The position numbers and the translations under genes were made by a program. The notes beneath the pieces were generated by a model, which was given only the letters and a program-made list of their open reading frames with translations, was not told the DNA's origin and ran no database searches. 64,000 nt of DNA, from the NCBI GenBank assembly GCA_002778195.1, contig PCDI01000004.1:3074226-3138225 (forward strand), given 5' to 3'. Origin of the DNA: Raffaelea ambrosiae (lineage: Eukaryota; Ascomycota; Sordariomycetes; Ophiostomatales; Ophiostomataceae). Shown piece by piece: positions 53,396-64,000 of this stretch. Within the stretch, counting starts at the first letter, position 1. Every line of letters starts with the position of its first letter.

Positions 53396-55930
53396 TTACA
53401 CGTGGCGACTATCACAGTAACCCGGCGAGGGAGGCTCCGTCGACGACTTGGCCCAGCTCATGATAGTCAGCGTGGTCGTGTAGGCCATGGCGACGAAGCC
53501 AAAGACGCACAGCACAAGATCGCTGATTTTCCAGAGTCGGGTACGGGCCACGCCTTTGAAATGGAGAAGGGGCTATTCAGTTAGAGAGAAAGTCTCAAAA
53601 AGCAAGATATCAAGCCAAAACCCAATTTCGGGCCAACCCAGAAATGAACTTTGAAAACAACAGAGCAAAAAGGAGGGCACCTCAGAACTTACCGGGTAAA
53701 TGTACACCAGCGGAATGCAGGCAAAGTTGCCAACCAGGGCCACAAACTTGTCCAGGTTGTCGGCACCGCCCCAAGCAATGGCCGCACAGCCCGCCGTGAC
53801 AAAGAATCGGAACACGTTCTTCTGCCACTTGATGTACGGGTTGTACTTGCCGCTGCGCGTAAACAGGCCGTTCTCCGTTATCCGGATGGCCGGGAAGATC
53901 TGCAGCGGCGTCGACAGCAGGATGGCCAGCGAGTACAGGAACTGCACGCCGTTGACGGCCCGGTTGTCCTGCGGCAGGTTCAGCAGGACCACCGTCTCCG
54001 TCTTGGACCCGTACGCCGCGTACGACACCGCGCCCATCACCGTGAAGATGACGGTGATGATGATCATGACCACAAACATGACCTGCGGGAACTTTTGCGG
54101 GTGCCGCATCGACTCCTGCACGGGGATGATCAGGCCAATGCCCTCAAACGTGAAAATCGCCGTCCCGATGAAGAGCGTCCAGTCGCGCTTGTTGAACAGG
54201 ATAATGTCCGCCAGCCCAAACTTGCTCAGCGTCAGCACGTCGTAGTAGAACAGATACGCCAGACCAATCAGGATAAACGCGTCCGCCACCAGCGCCGTGA
54301 TCCCCAGCTTGCTAATGTCCCGCAGCAGCGAGAACGGCAAGAAGATGATCATCTGCATCAGGATCAGGTACTTGATCGGGATCAGCGTCTTGCAGTCCGT
54401 CACCGCCAGAATCACCGCCTGCAGATTCTCCGACGTGAACACAATGTACGCCGCCACAAAGCCGATCTGGCTGATCACGATAGACGTCAGGATCAGAAAC
54501 CGCATCCATTTGCCGTACAGGGCCCCGCCAATGTCGCCAAACGAGCCCATCACCTTCATCCGCGTCGTCACCAGCAGCACGAAGCAGTAGTAGCTCAGCG
54601 CCGCCACAAACAGCAGCACCAGGTTGCTGAACAGCATCCCGCCGCTCAGGTACGCCCGCGGCAGAAACAGCACCCCCGTGCCCACAAACGACTTCAGCAG
54701 CACCGCCGCCGCTCCCATCGGGCCCACCTTACCGCTGCCGCCCCGCATCTTACGCCGCCGCCGCCGCCGCGACGGCGTCAGCAGCGTGCTGTCCTCCATC
54801 GGCTCGCGCTCGTCCTCTGAGCTTTCGGTTTCCGTGCTGCCGCCGTCGCCGATCAGGCCCTCGTCTTCGCCATAGTCCTCGCCCGATCCTTCCTCCTCGC
54901 CCGACGAGAAATACTCGCCCGGCTTAAGGACCTCGTCGTCTTCCTCCAGCTCTTCGCCCGCAAAATGGCCGTAGATCGACAGAAACTCGAGAAAGCTGGT
55001 CGTGAACAGCGGCGGCTGGTGCGATGGCTGGTCGTCCGGAGGGACCTGGCCGTCGTAGTTGCCGTGATGACGATGATGCTGGGTTGCCTCGCCGTGTCCG
55101 TTAGTCTCGGCCGCACGCCGCAGATAGTTACGCCGCATGCCACCCGGCACCTTGATTGTGTTGATGTCCAGCACGTCCGACTCGGGTTCCGGCCTCGGCA
55201 TCGTGAAGCTCTGTCTACGGGGCGACTTGGTCGCTTCTTCTGTCCATTTGTAGATCGGTCTCGTGATGTCGCCACCCTGCAGTTGCAGGCTGGAGAACTC
55301 CTCGTCGTCAATGGCGGACGCGCCCACGCCCACACCCACCGAGCCCGTGTCCTCTGCTCCTGCTGCCTGCTTGCCTTTGCTCTCGCCGCCCACCCTGTCG
55401 GTGACGTTCGGTGAGTCAGAGCGGAGGACGAGGTGTCGCCGCACGATCTCGGGGTCTTCGTAGGCGCCTGTCGTGCTGTTGAAGCGTGATCTTGAGTCGA
55501 ACGAGCCGTAGTTGGTCGGCGTAAGAGCACCGCTGCCGCCGATAAGAGCCGCCGTCGCCGAGGCTGCCGGCGAGGCTGCCCGCACGGGTGGTGTGCCTAG
55601 TTTGGGAGGAGACGCGCCGAGAGAGCCAGAAAGAGCCGCTGCCAGAGCCGACACGCCAGGCCCTGCCACATTATTGCCGCTGGGGCTGCTGCCGGCAAGC
55701 GGTGCCAGGCCCGAGGGCGTCGCCAGCCCAGACCCGCGCCGTTGTTGTGCAACCACGCCCCCCGTGGCCGGCGACGAGGCTAGACGTGCGGTGGCGTCCG
55801 AGCGAGGTAGCGAGGCGCCGTATGATCGCGCACGAAAGGAGGCGGGCGAGGATGACAGCTGGGCCGCGGTGGCGGCTCGCGAAGACGACTGCGAAGCCGC
55901 GGGCGAGCTTCGTCCGTTGTTGTTGGACAT
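53396..55930 (-). CDS. AVT3: AVT3-like vacuolar amino acid exporter
   Basis: AAAP-family transporter; yeast Avt3/Avt4 export neutral amino acids from the vacuole. Two exons, 53693-55930 and 53396-53572, give 804 residues with a phase 0 junction (VYIYP joined to PLLHFKGVARTR). The first 400 residues are a Ser/Ala/Gly-rich and then acidic cytosolic extension, as in Avt3 and Avt4. The transporter domain begins GPMGAAAVLLKSFVGTGVLFLP and has eleven membrane segments. Signatures include IGFVAAYIVFTSENLQAVI, LSKFGLADIILFNKRDW, FEGIGLIIPVQESMRHPQKF and NAVNGVQFLYSLAILLSTPL-like sequence. A last helix in exon 2 (LVLCVFGFVAMAYTTTLTIM) completes it. The stop is TAA at 53396-53398. Avt3 against Avt4 cannot be decided from motifs alone. 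Confidence 0.92.
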
Positions 55931-57441
55931 TGTGAGGGAGGGAGGAGAAGGAGGAGGTGAAGAAATATTGGAAGATCTCTCTTTCGGTCGCAGCAGACAG
56001 TCAAGTATGTACTGGTTATTGCATATCGATTATCTCGTGAGTCGTACAATGTTGTTGGGATTGCTAGGGATGGGCGAGACTACAAAGGCGAAAAGAAGCT
56101 CCTGGCAGATGTCCTGGTGTCCTGGCAGGGTTGCGCAATCGGGTCGGAGCTGGCGAGAGCTGGTTTCCAAAGCTGTTGGTCCAATCGAAGCTGCAAGGCA
56201 AGCTGCAAGGGTTCCTGGCAAGGCAGAGCAGATGACCAGATGACCAGATGACCACACGACTCGACGACAAGACAGCTCGGCTGCGCGATAGCAAGATAGC
56301 AAAACGCAAATGCGAGTCGGGAATAAAACTGAGAGCGAAACTATGCAGAAGACGGGCTAGCTGGTGACCGTCAATGGGGCAGCGTGGAGAGGTGCGAGGA
56401 AGAGAGGCGGGTTTGACTGGGGCGAAAAACGAAGACGGAAATGCGGTCTTTTGGGGTCTTGGGAAGTATTTTTGGGTCGTTTTTGGGGCTGCTGGTCACG
56501 GCTCGCCTGGTTTGGCGCTCGTGATAATAGTGGCGCATGGGGCAGGAGAAAGCTAATCTCACTGGGCAGGCAGCAGGTGGCTGGCTAGGCCTGGTGATTT
56601 ACGATGCCGGATGGAGCCCCCCCCCCCCCAACACAACACAGTGGGAAGGCGCGCGCCCCCACGCCGGCCAATCGTCTTTCGCAGTTAGTCATGTACAGAC
56701 AGAATCGGCAGGAGCCCTAATAAGACTGAGGACCCTGCAGTTCAGGGCATCTTGCTTGGTCAACAGGGGTAGTAGGCGGTTGGAACGTTGGTAAAAAAAA
56801 AAAACGCATAGGTACACGGCGTTGCCGATTCTGGCGAATGTGCAAATGCTTATGGCGTCGAGTACATTGTGTTACATTCTTCACGATATTCGAATCCTGG
56901 ACAATGGATTTGAACAAAAACCTCGACATGGAAAGTTACATAAGCAAGATGTCATCGCACAACATCTGTGAGTCGTTCCTTCCGTCCCGGGTCTACCAGT
57001 GTCGGACTGCACCTTCCGTTCTTTCTCGTGCCTTCCTTTTCACGCTTAAATATCGCTCGCTCGCTCGCTCGTTCGTTCGCCAGAGGGCCCAACAAAGGGC
57101 GGGCGTCGACTCCACTAATACGATGACTCCATGTTTGGCCTAATCGCAGCCGCTGATAGCTTATTTACATTTTCATATCTCGTGGAGTCGAACTTCCGCG
57201 ACCGGGTTGAGTGAAATATGAGCAGAATCGGTCGATCATGTCGCGATTACGGCGAGTACAGCTCCGGTCACGGGCGCGTGTGCATGCAGCAGTAATATGC
57301 TGGGTCGGCAACAACGAACAGTCTTGCTTGCCAGCAGCCACACCTGCTTTTGACAGTCGTCGTGTTTAATATTTTGTCCATGAACTGCTTCTTGAAAAGA
57401 GGCTGTATACGGCTATGAACCACCACTCCTGCTCTTCGATA
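55931..57441. other. 1.5 kb intergenic region
   Basis: AVT3 promoter side and amidase 3' flank. Small items: a GACCAGAT triplet at about 56233-56256, ten consecutive C at 56620-56629, and a CGCT tract at about 57054-57080. No coding frame is supported. Confidence 0.65.
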
Positions 57442-59458
57442 TTACCCCTGGATAATCTTGGACACCACTGCTGTGGCCGCGACTGTCTCCTCGTCGCGGA
57501 AGTGCTTGCCCACAAGTTGCAGCGCAATGGGGGCGCCCACAAAGGTTTCGGGGACGTCTAAGCACGAGTCAGCAAGACGAGAAACGAGTCGGGACACGAA
57601 ACAGAGAAACAATGCGAACGGATGAAAGCAAAAGGGGGGGAGGGGGGAAGGAGAGATAGAGAAGAGAAAAAAAAAAAAAAAAAAAACGAAGAAGAAAGAG
57701 CAGAAGAGCAGAAGCAAGGAAGAAGAGAAAACAAAGAAAAAAGAACGGAAAGGGAACGAAGAAAAATCAAAGGCACGTCCGGGATTGTTCCAGAGATGCA
57801 CGCCAGCCACTCCGGGAAACAACAACACTCACATTTCTTGTACTCGCGCTCGTCGTCGGCCGAACGAGGCTTGTAGTCCGTCTCGACGACGTCCACGGCA
57901 GGATCGGCCTTGAGGCCGGTCGGGAACGTGATGGCCGGCTGGTCGAGGATGTTCCAGATGGCCGTGTAGTTGACGTACTCGCACTTGCCGAGCTCGGCCG
58001 CCACGCCGACGTACGCCGGAGCCAGAATGAAGTCGACGCCGCGCTCCTTCATCAAGCGGTGGTACGTCTCCCGCATGGCATCGCGGCGCAGGTTCAGATC
58101 CCAGGCCTCCTCCACCGTCAGCGGCTCCGGCTTGGCATAGCTGAGCGAGACCTTGGTCTGGATGCCGAGCGGCTCGCCGGTCTTCTCGAGCACGGCCAGC
58201 TGGGCCTTGCCGGCGTCGGGGAAGTACATCAGCTTGACGACGTCCCAGCCCTCCTGGTGGTTGTACGGCGCAAAGTCGACCACCTTGATGCCGGCAGCCT
58301 TGAGTTTCGCGACAGCCGTCTTCAGGGCGCGTGTGACGGGCGGATGGGGGTGGACCATCCTGGAGGGGACGTCAGCAAAAAATCAAAATGGCAAAGAACG
58401 GTGCAAGCAGAGCGTGCCTACCCATCGTCCCAGATCACACCCACGCAGAAGTCCTTGCTGGTCTCCACCCTCCGCCAGGGCATGGGTACCAGAGTGGCCT
58501 CCTCCTCCCACGGCTCCTGGTCGAGAACGACCTTTTGGAACAGATCCAGGTCGGCCACACAGTTTGTCAGCGGACCAACGATGCAGCGGACGCTCTCCTG
58601 GCCAGCACCGGGGGCATAGATGCCCTTGTACGGGTTGCGCTGGGCGGTGCTGCGCAGACCGTAGGCGCCGCAAAAGGCGGCCGGGCCGCGGACCGAGCCG
58701 CCAATATCGGTGCCGATGCCGATCACAGAGCAACGCAGGCCAAGACAGGCACCCTCGCCACCGCTGGAGCCGCCGGAGGTTAGCTTGCGGTTGTGCGGGT
58801 TCAGCGTCGCGCCGTAGATGGGATTGGTGCAATCCATGTGCTGAGTTGTTAGCAGGGGGGGGGGGAGGAGGAGAAAGCAGCGTCAGATGGGGCCAGAGAG
58901 CCATCGTACCATCATTGTCTGGGGAATGTTGGTCCGGACGTGGAAGACGGCACCGGCGGCGCGCAGCAGCCGCAGCAGCAGGGCATCCTCCTCGGGCACA
59001 TTGTCGATCCAGGCCACGTAGCTGGCGTGGCAGATGTGGCCCTTGAAGCCGACGTGCTCCTTGACGGAGATGGGCAGGCCGTGCAGCGGACCCTTGAGCT
59101 TGCCGGTCTCCTTGAAGTAGGCGTCCAGCCCGGCGGCCGTCTGGAGAGCCTCGTCGGCCAGGAACTCGGTGGCAAAGTTGACCAGCTGGTGGCCGACGTG
59201 AGCGCGCTTGAGAAAGGCCGTGGTGGTCTCGACGGCCGTCAGGGTGCCGGCGGCCAGCTGGGCGAGCAGGGCATCGGCGTGGGCGGCGGTGATCTCCTTC
59301 TCGCGCGGAGTGAGGAGGTCGACACTGTCAATGAAGGTGGTGACGTCGAGCTGGCTGGCGGGCGGGAGCTTGTCCTCGGGCAGGAGCCACTCCGGGTTGA
59401 GAGAGTCCTTGAGGATCTTGCGGCAGATGTCTGCCTTGGTCTCCCAAGCCTCGGGCAT
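57442..59458 (-). CDS. Amidase signature family enzyme, acetamidase-like
   Basis: Hydrolyses an amide to acid plus ammonia; fungal members such as AmdS let the fungus use acetamide as a nitrogen source, but the substrate here is inferred. Four exons, 58910-59458, 58422-58840, 57833-58359 and 57442-57557, give 536 residues, the usual size. The Ser-cisSer-Lys triad is present: Lys133 in GLPISVKEHVGFKG, the SGGSSGGEG block (about 206-213), and the nucleophile Ser232 in GIGTDIGGSVRGPAAFCG. The C-terminus FVGAPIALQLVGKHFRDEE is typical. The start at 59458 (MPEAWETKADICRKILKD) is preferred over an upstream one. Intron 3 (275 bases) is long for this window and contains a run of about 20 A on the plus strand. 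Confidence 0.92.
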
Positions 59459-61610
59459 GGTGTGGAAGGCGTGGGTGGTGTGGATGGTGGGAAAAGGCAA
59501 AATAGATGCAGGGATGGAGGGCGGAGGACAACCTTTCGGTCGCGTCGACGGGGCAGACAGCAAGATGGCAAGAGGAAGAGCCGGTAACTACGTGTGATGT
59601 CTCCCACGACACATACTAGAACCGGTTGGGAAGGTGTGAGTTGGCTGTCTCGGGAGGATCGCCAGAAGCCCAAACATATCGGACACATTCCACACGGTGG
59701 CCGTCGAGGCTTCCCCGTCTTTAAATATGCCAGATAACGCCAGTCTGGCTTCGGTGATCCTCCGCCGGCCTACGGGCTAGGATGGCATGCAGCCGGCATC
59801 CCATTTTCCAGAGGAAGATGGGCCTGCGCCATGGTTATCAGCCAGGTGTGCGTGTGTGTGCTTCCCATATCTTGCACGCGAGACTGCGCACTCGCCAGCT
59901 TCAGGCAATACGGCCCTCCTATCTTGGTTGAGATCCCACGCGCGGCAGGATGACAACTCGACAAGGCAAAAAGCAACACGCAGCCGGGATATCAGGTGCC
60001 GACTCGCTATTCCATCTGATTGACCAGCGATCTTTGGGCACCCGCATAGCCGACAAGCGTGCAGACGCACAGCCGGATGGCATTCTCTGGCAAAGAACAG
60101 ACTACTATGTAACTGCGCGTAACGAATATGCACTGGACAGGGACAGCTCGATCTTGGGGCCAGGACTAGGACCAGAAGAGAAAAAGGCGTTGGGATTGTG
60201 CATAGTAACATCCGGCTGCTATCCTTTTTTCTACTACTCGACTCGTGCTCCTGCTATCGCAAAGCACCGAGCATCGAACTCGTGGAGAGCACAGGACAAG
60301 TCCCTGGAACACGCGGGTTGCCCTCTCTTGCCCGGCCCGGCTATCACACCGCACGGAATGGACAGGACGGTCGTGCACGATGGTGTTGCCACCACTCTGG
60401 ACGACCACTCTGCATGTGGTAGGCCGCACCAGAGCAGCAAGGGAGCATCGTGGCAGCCCCAAAGCAGCCACGTACAGGCAGCAGGCAGCGCCCAGGCAGC
60501 GCCCAGGCAGCCCCGCGAAGCGCACAGGGCGGCGGCATACGGGTGCAAGATATTGGACAGTGCCCATTCTCTTATCTTGCCAATGACACTCGTAAATTGG
60601 CTTGATTGGCCGACCCGGCGCGGGCAACGACCCCATGAGAAAATCGTAACTGTCTGTTATTGGCTGCAAGCACGGCCGCTTCCGCTGATCCTCGGAGGAT
60701 GGTCTCTTCTGTAGGGAACTACACCTTTGTTTCCCGCCGGAAATGCTTGTTTTTTTTTTTTTTTCTCTTCATTCACTATCTTGGAAATTCACCCCCTTGT
60801 CAACGAGATAGTAACGGAAGCTGCCCGTCAACCATCCTACGTATCTTGCGCGTTCCTGGGTGACATCGAACCAGCTTACACTCGTCGGTTTTTTTCTTTT
60901 CGTCTGCATCTGCATGCACATCTTATATGCGCTAGGCTGCATGGTCCCCCTTGCGATGGCTGAAATGCGTTGGCCTGGATCTCGCCATATGGCAAGCCCA
61001 CCGGCAACAAATGCATGTCTCTGCATGCTCTCGCAGCATGTGCACTAGGCGGTTGGGAGGCCGCACGAAGGGTGTATTGCTTCTGGCTCTCTATGCATGT
61101 CTCTCATGTATCTCAGGTGTCTCACGTCGAAGCATCGTGATAGGATTTCTGCATCCGCCCGTCCCCGCCGCCCCTCCTCCCGGTTGCCCCGTTTCCCGAA
61201 CCCAGATTTGGTCGCGCATCCATCGATGCATGGGATGGCAACATAAAAGAGGCCGGGCATGTCCCAGGGTGGACGTCGACATGCCTTGCCGTGGCTGTTT
61301 GAGAGACCAGAAAAGAATCACCGCGCTCTGCTGTGCTCTTGTGCCCGCTCAACCTACATACAAAGTAGTTCACAAGACCACACAAGCTTACTTCCCCTTA
61401 CACGCAAACCTCTTTCCATTCCCGCCTTTCCTCTTTCCCCCATTCTCTGGAGAGTTGCATTATTGCTCCAACGAGTACGGATCGGTGTGGAATATATACA
61501 GTTGGTCGTGCCTGCCAACGGCTCACGTCTGTGATAATCTCTTTTTCCCCCTCTTCTCGTTTCTAGTCTCCAACAAAGACGATCTCCAACAACGACGATC
61601 GCACACACAT

Positions 61611-61653
<43 letters not shown>

Positions 61654-61751
61654 CACGGTGTACTCGTGGTGACGGCCGGGCCATCACACACACACACACA
61701 CACACAAAAAAAGAAAGAACAGACACACACACACACACACACTCCCTCACC
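59459..61751. other. 2.3 kb intergenic region between divergent amidase and MFS genes
   Basis: Promoters of both genes must lie here. Items seen: 13-base GGCAGCGCCCAGG repeats at about 60482-60512, TACTATGTA at 60103-60111, T/A homopolymers at about 60750-60763, and microsatellites at the right end. A plus-strand frame at 60951-61751 only prefixes the MFS gene with leader sequence and is not a separate gene. Confidence 0.6.
61621..61742 (+). repeat. (TA)n and (CA)n microsatellites just upstream of MFS start
   Basis: A TA repeat covers 61621-61649 and two CA tracts lie at about 61687-61706 and 61722-61742, ending nine bases before the start codon. They probably lie in the promoter or mRNA leader; the TA tract could also act as a TATA-like element (inference). 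Confidence 0.85.
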
Positions 61752-63802
61752 ATGGCCTCCTCCCACGACAACCCCGTCGCCGCCGCCGAGTCGGCCGGCC
61801 ACCCGTTCATCCCGGGCACCGTCCACATCGTCGACCTGGAGGGCACCATGCACGCCAAGCACGCGCGCGGCGGCCAGCACGACATTGTGCTCGTGCCCAC
61901 GCCGTCCAGCGACCCCGACGACCCGCTCAACTGGAGCCCCCGCCGCAAGCTGCTCTTCCAGTTCTGCCTGTGCACGTACACAATGACCGTCGGCATCGCC
62001 TCGGCCGCCATCTACTCGATCCTGGTGCCCATCTCCGAGGTCACCAGCCTGACCGTGGACAACCTCAACGCCGGCACGGGCTACATGTTTCTGGCCTTTG
62101 GCTGGGGCTGCCTCATCTGGCAGCCCATTGCGCAGAAGTTTGGCAAGCGGCCGGCCTACCTGCTGAGCCTGCTCGGCACCGTGGCCGTCATGATCTGGGC
62201 GCCGTACACCAAGACGAACGGCCAGTGGATTGCCAACAAGGTGGTGCAGGGCCTGCTGGGCGCCCCGATCGAGTCCCTGTGCGAGATTTCCGTATCGGAT
62301 GTGGTGAGTGCAATTGTGCATGTGCAGTCGATTTTATTTCCTTCCTTTTTTTTTCTTCTTCCCCCCCCCCCTTCGCATTGGAGACAGAGAGAATCCGAAG
62401 AGGCGGAAGTGACCTTCCTCGCGGGGGCTGGTGACGCGGGAGGTGCTTTGCGGCTGTGTGTATCGCAGTGCAGTGCATGTACGTACTTCCTGGTCGCGTG
62501 GCTAACAGAAGGACGTTTGTGTTTTGCAAACGTTTTGTTTGTCGGCAGTACTTTACACATGAGCGCGGTACCTACCTGGGCGTCTATGCCTTGTTTTTGG
62601 CCGGCAGCAACTTCCTGGCGCCTGTCATGTCCGGCTTCATCAACGACGGACAAGGCTGGTCATGGGTTCTGGTAAGTGGTGCTCTCTCTCTCTCTCTCTC
62701 TCGCTTCTTGCCCGGATGAGCTTCCTGGTTCCGGCTCCTTGTCGTATTCTTTTTGACCCTAACACACCTCCAGTACTGGTGCGCCATCTTCAATGCTGGC
62801 GGCTTCCTCATCTGCTTCTTCTTCATGGAGGAAACCAACTACCAGCGCAAGGCCCTGCTCGCCGCGGAAGACTCGGAGAGCGAGGACGCCGGCCCCCTCC
62901 CGGTCGCCGGCGACAGCGACGAAAAGAAGTTTTCGGGCCTGTCCGACTCGGAAAAGGGCACGGCCGGCCTGCCGGCGGTGGCGGCGGCGGCAGCGGCACC
63001 GGCGGCGGCAGCCGTGGGGGACGACGGGGGCGACGTCCAGGCCGTGCCCGCGGGCGCCAACAACCGCTCGATGGCGGCCTACCACACCAAGAAGAAGAGC
63101 TACCTGGCCAAGCTCAAGGTGCTCGAGCTGGACGCGATCCGGGAGCGCAAGGTGCCCATGAAGGGCCTGTTCCTGCGGCCGCTCATCTTTGCCACGTTCC
63201 CCGTGATCTTCTGGTGCGGCTTCATGTACGGCGCCTCGGTCTGCTACTTCAACGTGCTCAACGGCACGGCGTCGGTCATCCTGTCGGGCGCGCCCTACCA
63301 CTTCCGCGCCAGCATCGTCGGCCTGTCGTACGTCTCGTGCGTGCTGGGCGTCTGCGTCGGCTCGGCCTACTCGGGCGCCATCGGCGACCGCTTCGTGCTC
63401 TGGATGGCGCGCCGCAACAACGGCATCATGGAGCCCGAGAACCGTCTGTGGCTGTACCTCTTCTCGCTGGCCGTGTTCCCCGGCTTCCTCATCCTCTGGG
63501 GCGTCGGCGCCGCCCACGGCGTGCACTGGTTCGGCCTGGTGTTCGCCATGGGCGTCATCGCCTGCGCCAACACGGTCGGCTGCCAGCTGCCCATCAACTA
63601 CTGCATCGACAGCTACAAGGACCTCGGCGCCGATGCCATGGTGACGGTCATTCTGGTCCGCAACACCATGAGCTTTGCTGTCAGCTATGGGTGAGTTGGG
63701 ACACACTTGGAAACAACACAAGTTGAAAGGGGCCTTTTTTTATCTTTTTTTTTTTTCAAATTAAGAAACCCTCGGTTCTTGCCACGCACGCACACACGCA
63801 CG

Positions 63803-63837
<35 letters not shown>

Positions 63838-64000
63838 CCCCCTTCTCTCTAGAATTGTACCTTACTAACGCCACCTCTACAACAGCATCACTCCTTGGGT
63901 CACCAACATGGGCTACCAGAACGCCTTTCTTGTTGCCGCCTTTTCGTCCTTGGCACAAATCGGGTCCTTCCTTTTCTTTGTCAAGTATGGCCGAGGGCTG
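61752..64000 (+). CDS. DHA1-type MFS transporter, truncated by window end
   Basis: Plasma-membrane proton antiporter-type facilitator. It resembles the fungal group around yeast Hol1 (polyamine/cation uptake) by the entry PDDPLNWSPRRKLLFQFCL. Exons 61752-62303, 62549-62671, 62774-63690 and 63886 onward; the gene continues past 64000. Visible motifs: GCLIWQPIAQKFGKRPAYLL (loop 2-3), GLLGAPIESLCEISVSDV joined to YFTHERGTYLGVYALFLAG, and GFINDGQGWSWVLYWCAIF. The large cytosolic loop between helices 6 and 7 is acidic and Ala-rich. The second half starts with LIFATFPVIFWCGFMYGAS. The last exon reads ITPWVTNMGYQNAFLVAAF and then FFVKYGRGL. The substrate cannot be set from sequence. Intron 3 contains a CA microsatellite. 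Confidence 0.9.
63783..63837 (+). repeat. CA/CGCA microsatellite in MFS intron 3
   Basis: CACG units grade into CGCG and then a pure (CA)n stretch within the 195-base intron 63691-63885. Similar CACG-interrupted CA tracts occur in the FAM32A-like leader. Confidence 0.9.

Noticed and set aside
60951..62675. Longer N-terminus for the last MFS gene
   Set aside because: The extra 267 residues include translated TA and CA microsatellites; the ATG at 61752 has good context (CACCATGGC) and starts family-like sequence.

Overview
The window is nuclear DNA of a filamentous ascomycete (Pezizomycotina, most likely Sordariomycetes; this placement is an inference from gene content and style, since no marker gene was searched). 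The evidence is short GT-AG introns of about 60-190 bases with CTAAC/CTGAC-type branch points, GC-rich coding regions against AT- and purine/pyrimidine-rich spacers, long single-amino-acid runs in proteins, and a set of clear fungal orthologues. There is no bacterial operon structure, no CRISPR array, no rRNA, and no tRNA that I could support.

Layout. At 2.5-7.4 kb lie the ribosome-biogenesis factor MAK16, a SANT-like putative DNA-binding protein, and the cardiolipin-pathway phosphatase GEP4, all on the minus strand. At 7.8-14.4 kb lie ORC2 (plus) and a very long, intronless dolichol kinase SEC59 (minus), facing each other across a minisatellite. At 14.4-16.3 kb a spacer holds a possible broken gene remnant and an old diverged duplication. 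At 16.3-19.9 kb are an MFS transporter with a tandem repeat inside its third intron and a membrane-anchored alpha/beta hydrolase.

The most unusual section is 20.3-23.6 kb. It is a head-to-head pair of accessory-looking genes. One encodes a Ulp1/C48-like fold with H-x16-N and Q-x5-S at protease spacing, so the catalytic Cys is Ser and the Asp is Asn. The other encodes a Cys-cluster protein resembling the fungal DUF3716 family. They share a 341-base promoter region.

From 23.8 to 36 kb come a CobW-type metal GTPase with a His-rich loop, a small hypothetical gene, a cell-surface protein made of about 95 Gly-Ser dipeptides, a FAM32A-like splicing factor, and a Ser/Thr-rich membrane protein. The 35.7-41.0 kb stretch is essentially gene-free. 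From 41 to 45.6 kb are two low-complexity (Q-, S-, N-rich) proteins whose models are only partly resolved.

From 47 to 64 kb are the vacuolar cation-chloride cotransporter VHC1, the vacuolar amino-acid exporter AVT3, an acetamidase-like amidase, and the 5' part of a DHA1-type MFS transporter that runs off the window end. Several membrane and vacuole functions are therefore grouped here, but this is ordinary eukaryotic gene order and not an operon. A 9-base motif, TACATAGTA (or its complement), recurs at least 11 times, only in the non-coding parts.

Exon boundaries given below were derived by eye from splice signals and frame continuity. For MAK16, GEP4, ORC2, SEC59, both MFS genes, the hydrolase, VHC1, AVT3, the amidase and FAM32A the summed exon lengths stay in frame.
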